The notes below the pieces were generated by a model. That model saw only the letters and a program-made list of their open reading frames with translations, ran no database searches and was not told the DNA's origin. Shown here piece after piece: positions 33,079-40,908 of a stretch of DNA of 52,130 nucleotides. Position numbers and translations under genes: made by a program. The DNA is from JAWWPY01 sp036394075 (lineage in GTDB: Bacteria; Actinomycetota; Actinomycetes; Streptosporangiales; Streptosporangiaceae): positions 1 through 52,130 of the forward strand of contig DASWFT010000259.1 in NCBI GenBank assembly GCA_036394075.1. The letters run 5' to 3'. Position 1 is the stretch's first letter, and the number at the start of each line of letters is the position of its first letter.

Positions 33079-33689
33079 TGTCGCTGCGTCATGCGCTGAT
33101 GGCCCTGCTCGACGCCACGCCGATGACCGGGTACACGCTGGCCAAGCAGTTCGACCAGTCCGCCGCCTTCGTGTGGCACGCCCCGCACTCGCAGATCTAC
33201 CCGGAACTGCGGCGCCTGGAGACGGCGGGCCTGATCGAGGGCCGCGAGGAGCCACGCGGCACGCACGGGACCAAGCGAACCTACGCCCTGACCGACGAGG
33301 GCCGCGCCGAACTGCGGCGCTGGGTCGGGGAACTCACTCCGCTGCCCCGTGAGCGGGACGGCGCCTACCTCAAGGCGACGTACTTCGAATTCGGCTCCCT
33401 GGCCAACGCCAGGCGCCAGTTCCAGGCGCACCTGGCCCATCATGAGCAACAGCAGCGCCAGTGGGAAGCGCACGTCGAGCAACTGGAGAACCGGGACACG
33501 ACCCTGCTCCGGCTGCGCCTCGCGACCTGGCCGGAGCACATGCACGACGCCATCGTCGCGTACAAGACCCACGTCTACCGGGGCCTCGTGACCCGGGCGC
33601 GCAACGAGGTCGAATGGGCGCGGTCCGGGCTTGACCTAGTAGACCGCCTGGAAACAACGATGCTCCCGCAGCAAAGGTGTCCGCCATGA
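33078..33689 (+). CDS. PadR-family regulator
   Basis: A 203-residue PadR protein. The N-terminal winged helix is clear (MSLRHALMALLDATPMTGYTLAKQFDQSAAFVWHAPHSQIYPELRRLETAGLIEG...RTYALTDEGRAEL), and the C-terminal coiled coil (about 115-180) is of the dimerising Vir_act type. PadR proteins usually sense phenolic acids and repress their detoxification genes. It overlaps both neighbours (TGATG and ATGA), so it is made with the enzymes and probably regulates them. Confidence 0.88.
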   Translation: MSLRHALMALLDATPMTGYTLAKQFDQSAAFVWHAPHSQIYPELRRLETAGLIEGREEPRGTHGTKRTYALTDEGRAELRRWVGELTPLPRERDGAYLKATYFEFGSLANARRQFQAHLAHHEQQQRQWEAHVEQLENRDTTLLRLRLATWPEHMHDAIVAYKTHVYRGLVTRARNEVEWARSGLDLVDRLETTMLPQQRCPP

Positions 33690-35167
33690 CCGAAGAAGCA
33701 CCCAGCCTGCCCGCGCTCGGCGACCGTGAGTGGTCACTGCTCATCGGAGGGCGCCTGATGCCGGCCCGCTCGGGACGGCACTTCAGCGACGAGAGCCCGG
33801 TAACCGAGGACATCATCGCCACCGTCCCGGACGGGGACGCCGCCGACGTCGGCGCGGCGGTCGAGGCGGCCTTGCCCGCCGCGGCCACCTGGCGGCGAGT
33901 GCCACCGCGGGAGCGCGGCGCCCTGGTCGGCGAGCTGGCCCGGGTGCTGGAGGAGAACGCCGATGAGCTAGCCCTCCTCGACGCCATCGACGGCGGCCAC
34001 CCGGTCACCGGGATGCACCTGGATGTGGCCATCGCCGCCGATACGCTGCGCCTGTTCGCCGGGCTCGGCATCGAGATCAAGGGCTCGACCATTCCGGCCT
34101 CCGCGCAGAACCTGCACCTCACGGTTCGTGAGCCGTTCGGTGTGGTCGGCCGGATCATCCCGTTCAACCACCCAGTCATGTTCGCCGCGGGGAAGATCGC
34201 CGCGCCGCTGGTGGCGGGCAACGCGGTGATCCTCAAGCCCCCGGAGTCCGCGCCGCTGTCGGCACTGCGCATGGGCGAGTTGTTCGCCAGCGTCCTGCCA
34301 CCTGGCGTGCTGTCCGTCGTCGTCGGCGATGGGCCGACGGCCGGCCGCGCCGTGGCGCGCCACCCGGCGATCCGGCGGATCGGCTTCATCGGCAGCGACG
34401 CGACCGGCCGGGCGATCCAGCGGGACGCGGCCGAGGTTGGGGTGAAGGACGTGACGCTGGAACTCGGCGGGAAGAACGCGCTGATCGCGTTCCCCGACGC
34501 CGACCCCGACGCGGTGGCGGCCGGCGCCGTGGCGGGCATGAACTTCGCCCGGTCGGCGGGACAGTCCTGCGGATCGACCTCCCGGCTGCTGCTGCACGAG
34601 TCGATCGCGGACGACGTGCTGGAACGGGTGGTAGCGCGCATGTCGGCCATCCGGATCGGCTCCCCGCTGGACCCCGCGACCGAGATGGGGACCGTAGCCA
34701 CCCGCGCCCAGTACGACAAGACCCTGCGCTATATCGGGATCGCCACCAACGAGGGCGCCCGGGTGCTGGCCGGCGGCGGCCGCCCTCCGGGCCTTGAGAA
34801 GGCGCGGGGGCTGTTCCTGGCGCCCACCCTCTTCGGCGGCGTGCGGCCGGACATGCGGATCGCCCGCGAGGAGGTGTTCGGCCCGGTGCTGGCCGCCATC
34901 ACCTGGAAGGACGAGGACGAGGCGATCAGCATCGCCAACGCGGTCGACTATGGCCTGACCGGAAGCGTGTGGACCAACGACATCAACACCGCGCACCGGG
35001 TCGCCTCCGCTCTTGACGCCGGATATCTCTGGATCAACGGATCGTCCGCGCATTTCACCGGGGTTCCGTTCGGCGGGATGAAGCTGTCCGGCGTGGGGCG
35101 CGAGGAAAGCCTCGATGAACTGCTCAGCTACACCCAGCTCAAGACCCTCAACATCATGCTCGGCTGA
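33686..35167 (+). CDS. Aldehyde dehydrogenase
   Basis: A 493-residue NAD(P)-dependent aldehyde dehydrogenase. Motifs are IIPFNHPVMFAAGKIAAPLVAGN (cofactor binding), LELGGKNALI (general base Glu) and ARSAGQSCGSTSRL (catalytic Cys). The ATG at 33686 overlaps the PadR stop and has AAAGG 8-9 bases upstream; a GTG three codons earlier is less likely. It probably oxidises the aldehyde made by the ThDP enzyme that follows. Confidence 0.92.
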   Translation: MTEEAPSLPALGDREWSLLIGGRLMPARSGRHFSDESPVTEDIIATVPDGDAADVGAAVEAALPAAATWRRVPPRERGALVGELARVLEENADELALLDAIDGGHPVTGMHLDVAIAADTLRLFAGLGIEIKGSTIPASAQNLHLTVREPFGVVGRIIPFNHPVMFAAGKIAAPLVAGNAVILKPPESAPLSALRMGELFASVLPPGVLSVVVGDGPTAGRAVARHPAIRRIGFIGSDATGRAIQRDAAEVGVKDVTLELGGKNALIAFPDADPDAVAAGAVAGMNFARSAGQSCGSTSRLLLHESIADDVLERVVARMSAIRIGSPLDPATEMGTVATRAQYDKTLRYIGIATNEGARVLAGGGRPPGLEKARGLFLAPTLFGGVRPDMRIAREEVFGPVLAAITWKDEDEAISIANAVDYGLTGSVWTNDINTAHRVASALDAGYLWINGSSAHFTGVPFGGMKLSGVGREESLDELLSYTQLKTLNIMLG

Positions 35168-35191
35168 CGGGCACCTCGTGGAGGCGGGCAG

Positions 35192-36949
35192 GTGAACGGC
35201 GCGCAGATCGCCATCGAGGCGCTCCGGCGCGAGGGCGTCCGGCACGTCGCTGGGCTGCCCGGAACCACGGTCATGCACCTCATCGACGCGATCGGCCAGC
35301 AGCCCGGCATGCGGTACATCTCGGCCCGGCACGAGCAGGTCGCGGCGTTCATGGCCGACGGGTACGCGCGGGCCAGCGGCGGCGTGGGCGTCTGCCTGGC
35401 ATCCCGCGGGCCGGGTGCGGCCAACCTGGCGATCGGCGTGCACAACGCCCATGCCGAGTCGGTCCCGGTCCTCGCGCTCGTCGGCCAGGTGCCGGATCAG
35501 ATCTACCACCGCGAGGCGTTCGAGGAGATGGACCTCGTCCGGTTCTTCGAGCCCATCACCAAGTGGTCGGTGGAGGTCCATGAGACGAGCCGGATCCCCG
35601 AGCTTATGCAGCGCGCCGTGCGGACCGCGCTCTCCGGACGGCCCGGGCCGGTGATGGTGTCACTGCCGCTGGACGTGCAGATCGCGCCGGCCGAGGCCAC
35701 CTTCCAGCCGAGCGCCCGCAGCGCGCCGCCCGCCCCGCAGGCCCGCGCGGTGCAGAAGACCGCGAGGCTGCTGGCCGGGGCTCAGCGGCCGGTGATCATA
35801 GCGGGCGGCGGGGTGCACGGGCCCGGCTACGACGCCAGCCTCATCCGGGTGGCCGAGGGCCTGCAGGTTCCCGTGGTCACGAGCTGGCTTCGCAAGAACG
35901 TCTTTCCTAACGACAGTCCGCTGTTCTGCGGATCCCTCGGCTACGGGGCCGTCCCGGTCACTGAAGACCTGGTCCGGGAGGCCGATGTCGTGCTCGCGAT
36001 CGGCTGCCGGTTCTCCGAATTCACCACCGGGCGGTGGACCCTGCTCTCCCCCGCTGCCACGCTCATCCAGGTCGACATCGACGCCGACAGCCTCGGCCGG
36101 TACTACGTGCCGGCGATCGGCATCTGCGCCGACGCGGCCGAGGCCACCGCTGCCCTGGCCGCCGCAATCGACGCGCTGGGCACAGACCACGAAACCACAG
36201 GCCACGAAACCACAGGCCACGAAACCACAGGCCACCCCGGGGCGGGCTGGGCCGCTGCGGGCCACGCGGCCGCCGGGCCGCAGCAGTCGGCAGGCGACCT
36301 GCGCGGCCCGCGGGTGAAGGCCGCACACGCCGCCTACCAGCAGCAGGCCGGCTTGCCCGCGCCGCCGCCGGGCGCCGCGCTGGTGCCTTCCGCCGCGCTC
36401 GTCGCCGCGCTGCGCACGGTGCTCGGCCGTACCGGCGCCACGCTGGTACAGGACGCGCCGAGCATGGGGGTGTGGATACAGCGGCACATCGACTTCACGT
36501 CCCCCGACACCTATTACGCCGCCGCAGGCGGCAGCATGGGCTGGGGATTCCCGGCGGCGATGGGCATGCAGCTGGCCCGGCCGCATGAGCGGATCATCAC
36601 GGTGAGCGGCGACGGCAGTTTCTGGATGGTCGCCCAGGACCTGGAGACGGCGGTCCGGGAGAACCTGCCGGTGGTGAACGTCATCAATAACAACTTTTCC
36701 TTCGGCAACACCCGGGACCGTCAGCGAAGCGCGCACGACGGGCGCTACCTCGGTGTCTTCTACGGCAACCCGGATTTCGCCGCCTTCGCCCGGCTGCTCG
36801 GGGCGCATGGTGAGCGGGTGGAATCAGCGGACGGCCTGCTGCCCGCGCTTGATCGGGCCCTCGCCAGCGGACGGCCCGCGATCGTGGACGTGATCCAGGA
36901 CCAGCACGAGGGCCTGCCGCCGGGCCTTCTCCCCCCGCCGGCCAGGTAA
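35192..36949 (+). CDS. ThDP-dependent decarboxylase/acetolactate synthase-like enzyme
   Basis: A 585-residue three-domain thiamine diphosphate enzyme. The catalytic Glu lies in RHEQVAAFMADGYAR (about residue 49). The middle domain has PVIIAGGGV, and the cofactor motif is VSGDGSFWMVAQDL...INNN. Sequence style is that of acetolactate synthase/benzoylformate decarboxylase relatives; no regulatory subunit is near, and adjacency to an aldehyde dehydrogenase favours a 2-oxoacid decarboxylase making an aldehyde (inference). A triple HETTG repeat lies at about residues 333-347, in the linker after the middle domain. GTG start. Confidence 0.82.
   Translation: MNGAQIAIEALRREGVRHVAGLPGTTVMHLIDAIGQQPGMRYISARHEQVAAFMADGYARASGGVGVCLASRGPGAANLAIGVHNAHAESVPVLALVGQVPDQIYHREAFEEMDLVRFFEPITKWSVEVHETSRIPELMQRAVRTALSGRPGPVMVSLPLDVQIAPAEATFQPSARSAPPAPQARAVQKTARLLAGAQRPVIIAGGGVHGPGYDASLIRVAEGLQVPVVTSWLRKNVFPNDSPLFCGSLGYGAVPVTEDLVREADVVLAIGCRFSEFTTGRWTLLSPAATLIQVDIDADSLGRYYVPAIGICADAAEATAALAAAIDALGTDHETTGHETTGHETTGHPGAGWAAAGHAAAGPQQSAGDLRGPRVKAAHAAYQQQAGLPAPPPGAALVPSAALVAALRTVLGRTGATLVQDAPSMGVWIQRHIDFTSPDTYYAAAGGSMGWGFPAAMGMQLARPHERIITVSGDGSFWMVAQDLETAVRENLPVVNVINNNFSFGNTRDRQRSAHDGRYLGVFYGNPDFAAFARLLGAHGERVESADGLLPALDRALASGRPAIVDVIQDQHEGLPPGLLPPPAR
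36186..36235. repeat. 15-base tandem repeat in the ThDP enzyme gene
   Basis: Three exact copies of ccacgaaaccacagg encode HETTG units, followed by a degraded copy. They lie in the linker between the middle and cofactor-binding domains. Confidence 0.9.
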
Positions 36950-36963
36950 GGCGCGCCGGTGGA

Positions 36964-37740
36964 TCAGGGACTCTCCGGCGAGGCCGCCGAGTTCACCGCG
37001 AGTCCGAGGAAGATGTCGCCGAGGTCGGGACGCTGGGCGAGGGCGGCTGCCGCGTCCGACAGCCGGACCTGGCCGGCTGCCATCACATAGGCCCAGTCGG
37101 AGATGGCGAGGGCTTCGTGTGCGTGCTGCTCCACCAGCAAGATGGCTACGCCGCGGCCGGCCAACTCGGTGACGTGGCGGGTGAGGAACTCGTGCGCGAG
37201 CTGGGGGGCGAGCCCGGCGGTCGGCTCGTCCAGCACCAGCAGGCTGGGCCGGCGCATCAGGACACGGCCCATCGCCAGCAGCTTGCGCTCGCCGCCGCTG
37301 AGGTACCCGGCCGGGCGGTTGCGCATCGCGGCGAGCGCGGGATAGCGGTCCATGACCTCCTCGATGCGGCCGGCCACCTCGCGCTGCGGAAGCGTGTAGC
37401 CGCCCAACTCCAGGTTCTCCTTGACGGTCAGCGGCTCGAACACGTCTTTGACCTGGGGCACGTACCCGACTCCGCGGCGGATGACCTGGTTGGCCGGCAG
37501 GCCGGTGATCCGCCCGCCGGCCAGGGTGATCTCACCGCTGCTGGGCCGCAGGATGCCCAGTACCGTCTTGAGCAGGGTGCTTTTCCCGGCCCCGTTGGGG
37601 CCGATGACGGTGGCAACCTCGCCGAGGGCGACGGTGAGGCTCACGTCCTGGATCACCGGGGCGGTGCCATACCCGGCGGCCACCGCGGTGAGCCGCAGGT
37701 GCGCCCGCTGGTCGCGATCCTCAGCCGAGGAGGTAGGCAT
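36964..37740 (-). CDS. Branched-chain-type ABC importer ATPase (LivF-like)
   Basis: A 258-residue ATPase with Walker A IGPNGAGKST, signature YLSGGERKLLAMGR and Walker B LLVLDEPTAGLAP, of the LivF subgroup. It is the last gene of a five-gene importer; its ATG overlaps the LivG stop by 20 bases. LivFGHM-K sets in catabolic clusters commonly import aromatic acids rather than amino acids, and the surrounding enzymes suggest that here. Confidence 0.92.
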   Translation of the reverse strand: MPTSSAEDRDQRAHLRLTAVAAGYGTAPVIQDVSLTVALGEVATVIGPNGAGKSTLLKTVLGILRPSSGEITLAGGRITGLPANQVIRRGVGYVPQVKDVFEPLTVKENLELGGYTLPQREVAGRIEEVMDRYPALAAMRNRPAGYLSGGERKLLAMGRVLMRRPSLLVLDEPTAGLAPQLAHEFLTRHVTELAGRGVAILLVEQHAHEALAISDWAYVMAAGQVRLSDAAAALAQRPDLGDIFLGLAVNSAASPESP

Positions 37741-38695
37741 CGACGACCTCCTTGTTGGCGCGGATTTCCTGCATCGGCCCCTCGGCCAGGACCCGGCCCG
37801 CGGCCATGACGATCACCGAGTCGCAGCAGCGGTCAACGGCGGCGAGTTCGTGCTCGACCATCAGCATGGTGAGGCCTTCGTCGCGGAGCCGGGCGAGGTG
37901 TTCGGTGATGGCCTCGCGCAGGCTCGGGTTGACCCCGGCGAGCGGTTCATCAAGCAGGAGCATCCTGGGCTGGGCCATCAGCGCCCGCATGATCTCGACC
38001 AGGCGTTTCTGGCCACCACTGAGTTCCCCGGCGTACTGGTCAGCGGCATGCGTCAGGCCGAACTCGGCCAGCAGCGCGGAGGCGCGGGTGAGCAGTTCCT
38101 CCTGCTGCGCCCGCCAGTAGCGTTTGCCGCGCAGCGCGGACAGGAAGCTCGCCCCTCGCTGGCCGGGCACCGCGACCAGGAGGTTCTCCAGCACGGTGAG
38201 GCGCGCGAACTCGCTCGAAAGCTGGAAGGTGCGGATCAGGCCGCGGCGGGCCACCTGGTGTACCGGGTGGCCGGTGATGTCCTGCCCGCCGTAGACCACC
38301 CGGCCGCCGGTGGGCCGCTCGGAGCCGGCGATCAGTTTCAGGGTGGTTGACTTGCCCGCCCCGTTAGGACCGATCAGCCCGGTGATGACACCCGGCATGA
38401 TCACGAAGCTGGCTCCCGCCACCGCATGGACCCCCGCGAACTCCACCCGCAGGTCACTTACTTCCAGCAACGCAGCAGCAGCCCCGGCAGCAGCGGGCTC
38501 CGCGGCAGTCCCGGCGGCGGTCCCCGTGGCGGTCCCGGCGGCAGCGGTCCCGGCGGCAGCGGTCGCGGCGGCAGCGGTCGCGGCGGCAGCGGTCGCGGCG
38601 GCGGGGGTCCCGGCGGCGGGGGTCGCGGCGGCGGGGGTCCCGGCGGCGGGGGTCCCGGTGGCGGCTTCGCCTGGTTGCGGTGCGGCGGCGGTCAT
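37721..38695 (-). CDS. Branched-chain-type ABC importer ATPase (LivG-like) with Ala/Thr-rich N-terminal tail
   Basis: A 324-residue protein. Residues about 75-324 are a normal LivG ATPase (GLIGPNGAGKSTTLKLIAG, LSGGQKRLVEIMRAL, MLLLDEPLAGVNP). Before it lie about 70 residues made almost only of Ala, Thr, Gly and Pro in repeats of ATAAA, GTPAA and GTAAA. Such a tail is not part of the family. The ATG at 38695 overlaps the LivM stop (ATGA), which supports translation of the tail; an internal start near the ATPase domain lacks an obvious site. Confidence 0.88.
   Translation of the reverse strand: MTAAAPQPGEAATGTPAAGTPAAATPAAGTPAAATAAAATAAAATAAAGTAAAGTATGTAAGTAAEPAAAGAAAALLEVSDLRVEFAGVHAVAGASFVIMPGVITGLIGPNGAGKSTTLKLIAGSERPTGGRVVYGGQDITGHPVHQVARRGLIRTFQLSSEFARLTVLENLLVAVPGQRGASFLSALRGKRYWRAQQEELLTRASALLAEFGLTHAADQYAGELSGGQKRLVEIMRALMAQPRMLLLDEPLAGVNPSLREAITEHLARLRDEGLTMLMVEHELAAVDRCCDSVIVMAAGRVLAEGPMQEIRANKEVVDAYLLG
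38480..38665. repeat. GC-rich minisatellite in the LivG-like gene
   Basis: Units such as gcggcagcggtc and gcgggggtcccggcg are repeated more than ten times with variations. On the minus strand they encode the Ala/Thr/Gly/Pro tail. The run is at the 5' end of the gene, right after the ATGA junction with LivM. Confidence 0.85.
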
Positions 38696-39717
38696 GGGCT
38701 CACCGTCCGTGATTGGCCGGCGTCCCCAGCCAGGCCCCCGCCCGCCGCAGCCGGGACGGGCTGGGCCCGGGCCAGGCGGCGGCGGCGCTCGGGGACCAGC
38801 CCCGACGGGCGGAACCACAAGAACGCCAGGATCAGCACGCCGAGCAGCATGAACTGGATAGCCTCCGCCACGCCCGCGTACCCGAACGATGGCAGGTACC
38901 GCAGCGATTCCTCGAACACGCCCAGCACGACCGCGGCGCCGAGCATCGCGCCGAAGTTGTTGCCCACGCCGCCGACGATGATCGCGACGAAATACAGGAA
39001 GGTCTCCCCGGTGCTCCAGGAGCCCGGCGACCAGGCCCCGATGAACTGGACCAGGATCGCCCCGCTCAGGGCGGCCAGCGCCCCGCCGAGCACGTAGACC
39101 TTCATGCTCTCGGCCTTGATGTTGACGCCAAGCGACTGAAGCGCATCGGGATGCTCACGCATCGCCCGCAGCTGGCGCCCCCACGGCGAGGCTGTGAGCC
39201 GGTGCACCAGGCCGTATACGAGTACTACCACCACGGAGAGCATCGCCACGTAGAACCAGCCGTACCGGACCTCTCCGAGGTTGAGGCGGCTTTGGAACGG
39301 CTTGGGGATCGCAGCGATGCCGTTCTGCCCGTTGAACCAGGATGCCTCGGTCAGCACCAGGGTGCTGGCGATGAGAGAGACGACCAGCATGACCATCGCC
39401 TGGAAATCACGCCGGGCTGGGCGCAGCGCAAACGACCCCACGACCCAGGCCAGCACCCCCCCGGCCGCGGCCGCCAGCAGCCACGGCAGCGGGAACGGGA
39501 GCGTCGCCCCCAGGATGTACTGCTGGAAACTCGCCCCGGTGGACGGCCCCAGGGTGAGCACGCCGCCGATGTAGGCGCCGATGGACTGAAACATGATGAA
39601 CGCGAAGTTCATCACCCCGCCCACCCCGTACTGGAGGTTCAGCGACCAGCAGGCGATCGTGTTCACGCCGAAGAACACCAGCAGGGTCAGAAAGTAGTAC
39701 TGATAGGCCGAACTCAT
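38692..39717 (-). CDS. Branched-chain-type ABC importer permease (LivM-like)
   Basis: A 341-residue membrane permease with about nine helices and the family block GVNIKAESMKVYVLGGALAALSGAI near the ATPase-contact loop. The N-terminus MSSAYQYYFLTLLVFFGVNTIACWSLNLQYG is normal. The ATG at 39717 overlaps the LivH stop (ATGA). Confidence 0.92.
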   Translation of the reverse strand: MSSAYQYYFLTLLVFFGVNTIACWSLNLQYGVGGVMNFAFIMFQSIGAYIGGVLTLGPSTGASFQQYILGATLPFPLPWLLAAAAGGVLAWVVGSFALRPARRDFQAMVMLVVSLIASTLVLTEASWFNGQNGIAAIPKPFQSRLNLGEVRYGWFYVAMLSVVVVLVYGLVHRLTASPWGRQLRAMREHPDALQSLGVNIKAESMKVYVLGGALAALSGAILVQFIGAWSPGSWSTGETFLYFVAIIVGGVGNNFGAMLGAAVVLGVFEESLRYLPSFGYAGVAEAIQFMLLGVLILAFLWFRPSGLVPERRRRLARAQPVPAAAGGGLAGDAGQSRTVSP

Positions 39718-40601
39718 CGCGCCGCCACATCCATCTGTACGAAGCCTTTCCGCCACAGCCCGGCCGGGCGGACCAGCAGGATGACGGCGAGGATGACGAA
39801 CGCCACCACCTCTTTGAGGGCCGGGGTCCATATCGCGGAGAGTTCACTGGCCATGCCGATCACGACCGCCCCCACCATCGCCCCATACGGCTGGCCGACG
39901 CTGCCGAACACCGCCGCCGCGACGATAATCAGCAGGAACGCGTTGCCGAAGGTGAAGTTGAAGCTGGCCAGGTTCAGCGCCAGGGTGACCCCGCCCAGCC
40001 CGCAGAGGGCGCCCGAGATCGCCCACGCCATCGCCGACACCCGGTCCGTGGCCACCCCGCAACCGCGGGCCAGTTCGGGGTCGGCGGCGGTGGCCCGCAG
40101 CGCCTTGCCCATCCGGGTGTACCGCAGGACCAGGTGCAGGGCGAGCATGCTCGCCGCCGCGACCCCGATGATCACCAACTGGTACCGGGTCAGGATCATC
40201 CCCAGAAAGTGCAGTGAGCGGCCTTGGCTCTCGGCATAGCTGCGGAAGCTGGTGCCAGCTACCACCTGGATCGCGTTCTGCAAGATCACCGCGAGCGCGA
40301 GCGAGACCATCACCATCGCGAACCTGGAGGTTCCGCGGCGCAGGAACGGCGTGAACACCAGCCTGCTGATCGCCACCGACACCACCGCACCCGTCGCGGC
40401 GCCGGCCAGCATCGCCAGCCAGATGCCCGCGCCGGCCGCGTCCACCACGTAGGCCATGAAGGCCGACACGGTCATCACGTCTCCGTAGGCGAGGTTGAAA
40501 ATGTTGGACACACCGAACTGGAGGGTGAAGCCCACCGCGCTGAGCGCGAGGATCGAGGAGGTCACGAGCCCGAAGCCGATCGCGAGAGTGAACTGATTCA
40601 T
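39714..40601 (-). CDS. Branched-chain-type ABC importer permease (LivH-like)
   Basis: A 295-residue permease beginning MNQFTLAIGFGLVTSSILALSAVGFTLQFGVSNIFNLAYGDVM, the usual LivH opening, with eight predicted helices and the loop GKALRATAADPELARGCGVATDRVSAMAWAISGA. It is the first of the tightly coupled HMGF genes and is separated from the binding-protein gene by 307 bases containing strong hairpins. Confidence 0.92.
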   Translation of the reverse strand: MNQFTLAIGFGLVTSSILALSAVGFTLQFGVSNIFNLAYGDVMTVSAFMAYVVDAAGAGIWLAMLAGAATGAVVSVAISRLVFTPFLRRGTSRFAMVMVSLALAVILQNAIQVVAGTSFRSYAESQGRSLHFLGMILTRYQLVIIGVAAASMLALHLVLRYTRMGKALRATAADPELARGCGVATDRVSAMAWAISGALCGLGGVTLALNLASFNFTFGNAFLLIIVAAAVFGSVGQPYGAMVGAVVIGMASELSAIWTPALKEVVAFVILAVILLVRPAGLWRKGFVQMDVAAR

Positions 40602-40778
40602 GTGGCGCTAGCTCCCGCGACGTCCGGCTCGATCGTCGTGGGCCACCCGGCCCGCGGCGCCGCGCAGGCTCCGGCCCGGGCGGCCCGCCCGCAGGTAGGT
40701 GCCACTATCTCGCTCCCTCGGGCTCATTGTCCATCCGCATCATCGTCCCAGCCCTTCCTCGCCCCGGGCTTCCCCCCA

Positions 40779-40818
40779 GGGCGGCTCTTGCCCGGCTGGG
40801 CCCGGGCAAGAGCCGCCC
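40779..40818 (-). terminator. Long hairpin after the importer binding-protein gene
   Basis: Arms gggcggctcttgcccg (40779-40794) and its exact complement (40803-40818) with an 8-base loop. It is placed to reduce read-through from the binding-protein gene into the permease genes or to protect the upstream message, both known ways of making excess binding protein. No U tract follows. Confidence 0.65.
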
Positions 40819-40830
40819 CGCTTTCCCCTC

Positions 40831-40886
40831 GGCGCGGCCCGGGCCCGGCTGACCCGGGGGAGGGCCCTGCCGAGCCGGGCCGCGCC
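40831..40886 (-). terminator. Second GC-rich hairpin after the importer binding-protein gene
   Basis: Arms ggcgcggcccgg (40831-40842) and ccgggccgcgcc (40875-40886) are perfectly complementary with a 32-base, itself GC-rich, loop. On the transcript it comes before the longer hairpin. Confidence 0.5.
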
Positions 40887-40908
40887 CACCGGGGGTCGGC
40901 AGGTCTGC

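Larger units (their letters stand above)
40602..40908. other. Gap between binding-protein and permease genes of the importer, with two long hairpins
   Basis: No gene is supported. On the transcript a 16-base perfect stem (40803-40818 pairing with 40779-40794) and a 12-base perfect stem (40875-40886 with 40831-40842) are present. They lie just after the binding-protein stop codon. Confidence 0.7.

Noticed and set aside
33968..35581. Long minus-strand frame opposite the aldehyde dehydrogenase
   Set aside because: Antisense shadow with His/Arg/Gly-rich composition and no domain.
38713..40239. Plus-strand frame of 508 codons opposite the LivM/LivH genes
   Set aside because: Antisense shadow; the minus strand encodes coupled membrane permeases.
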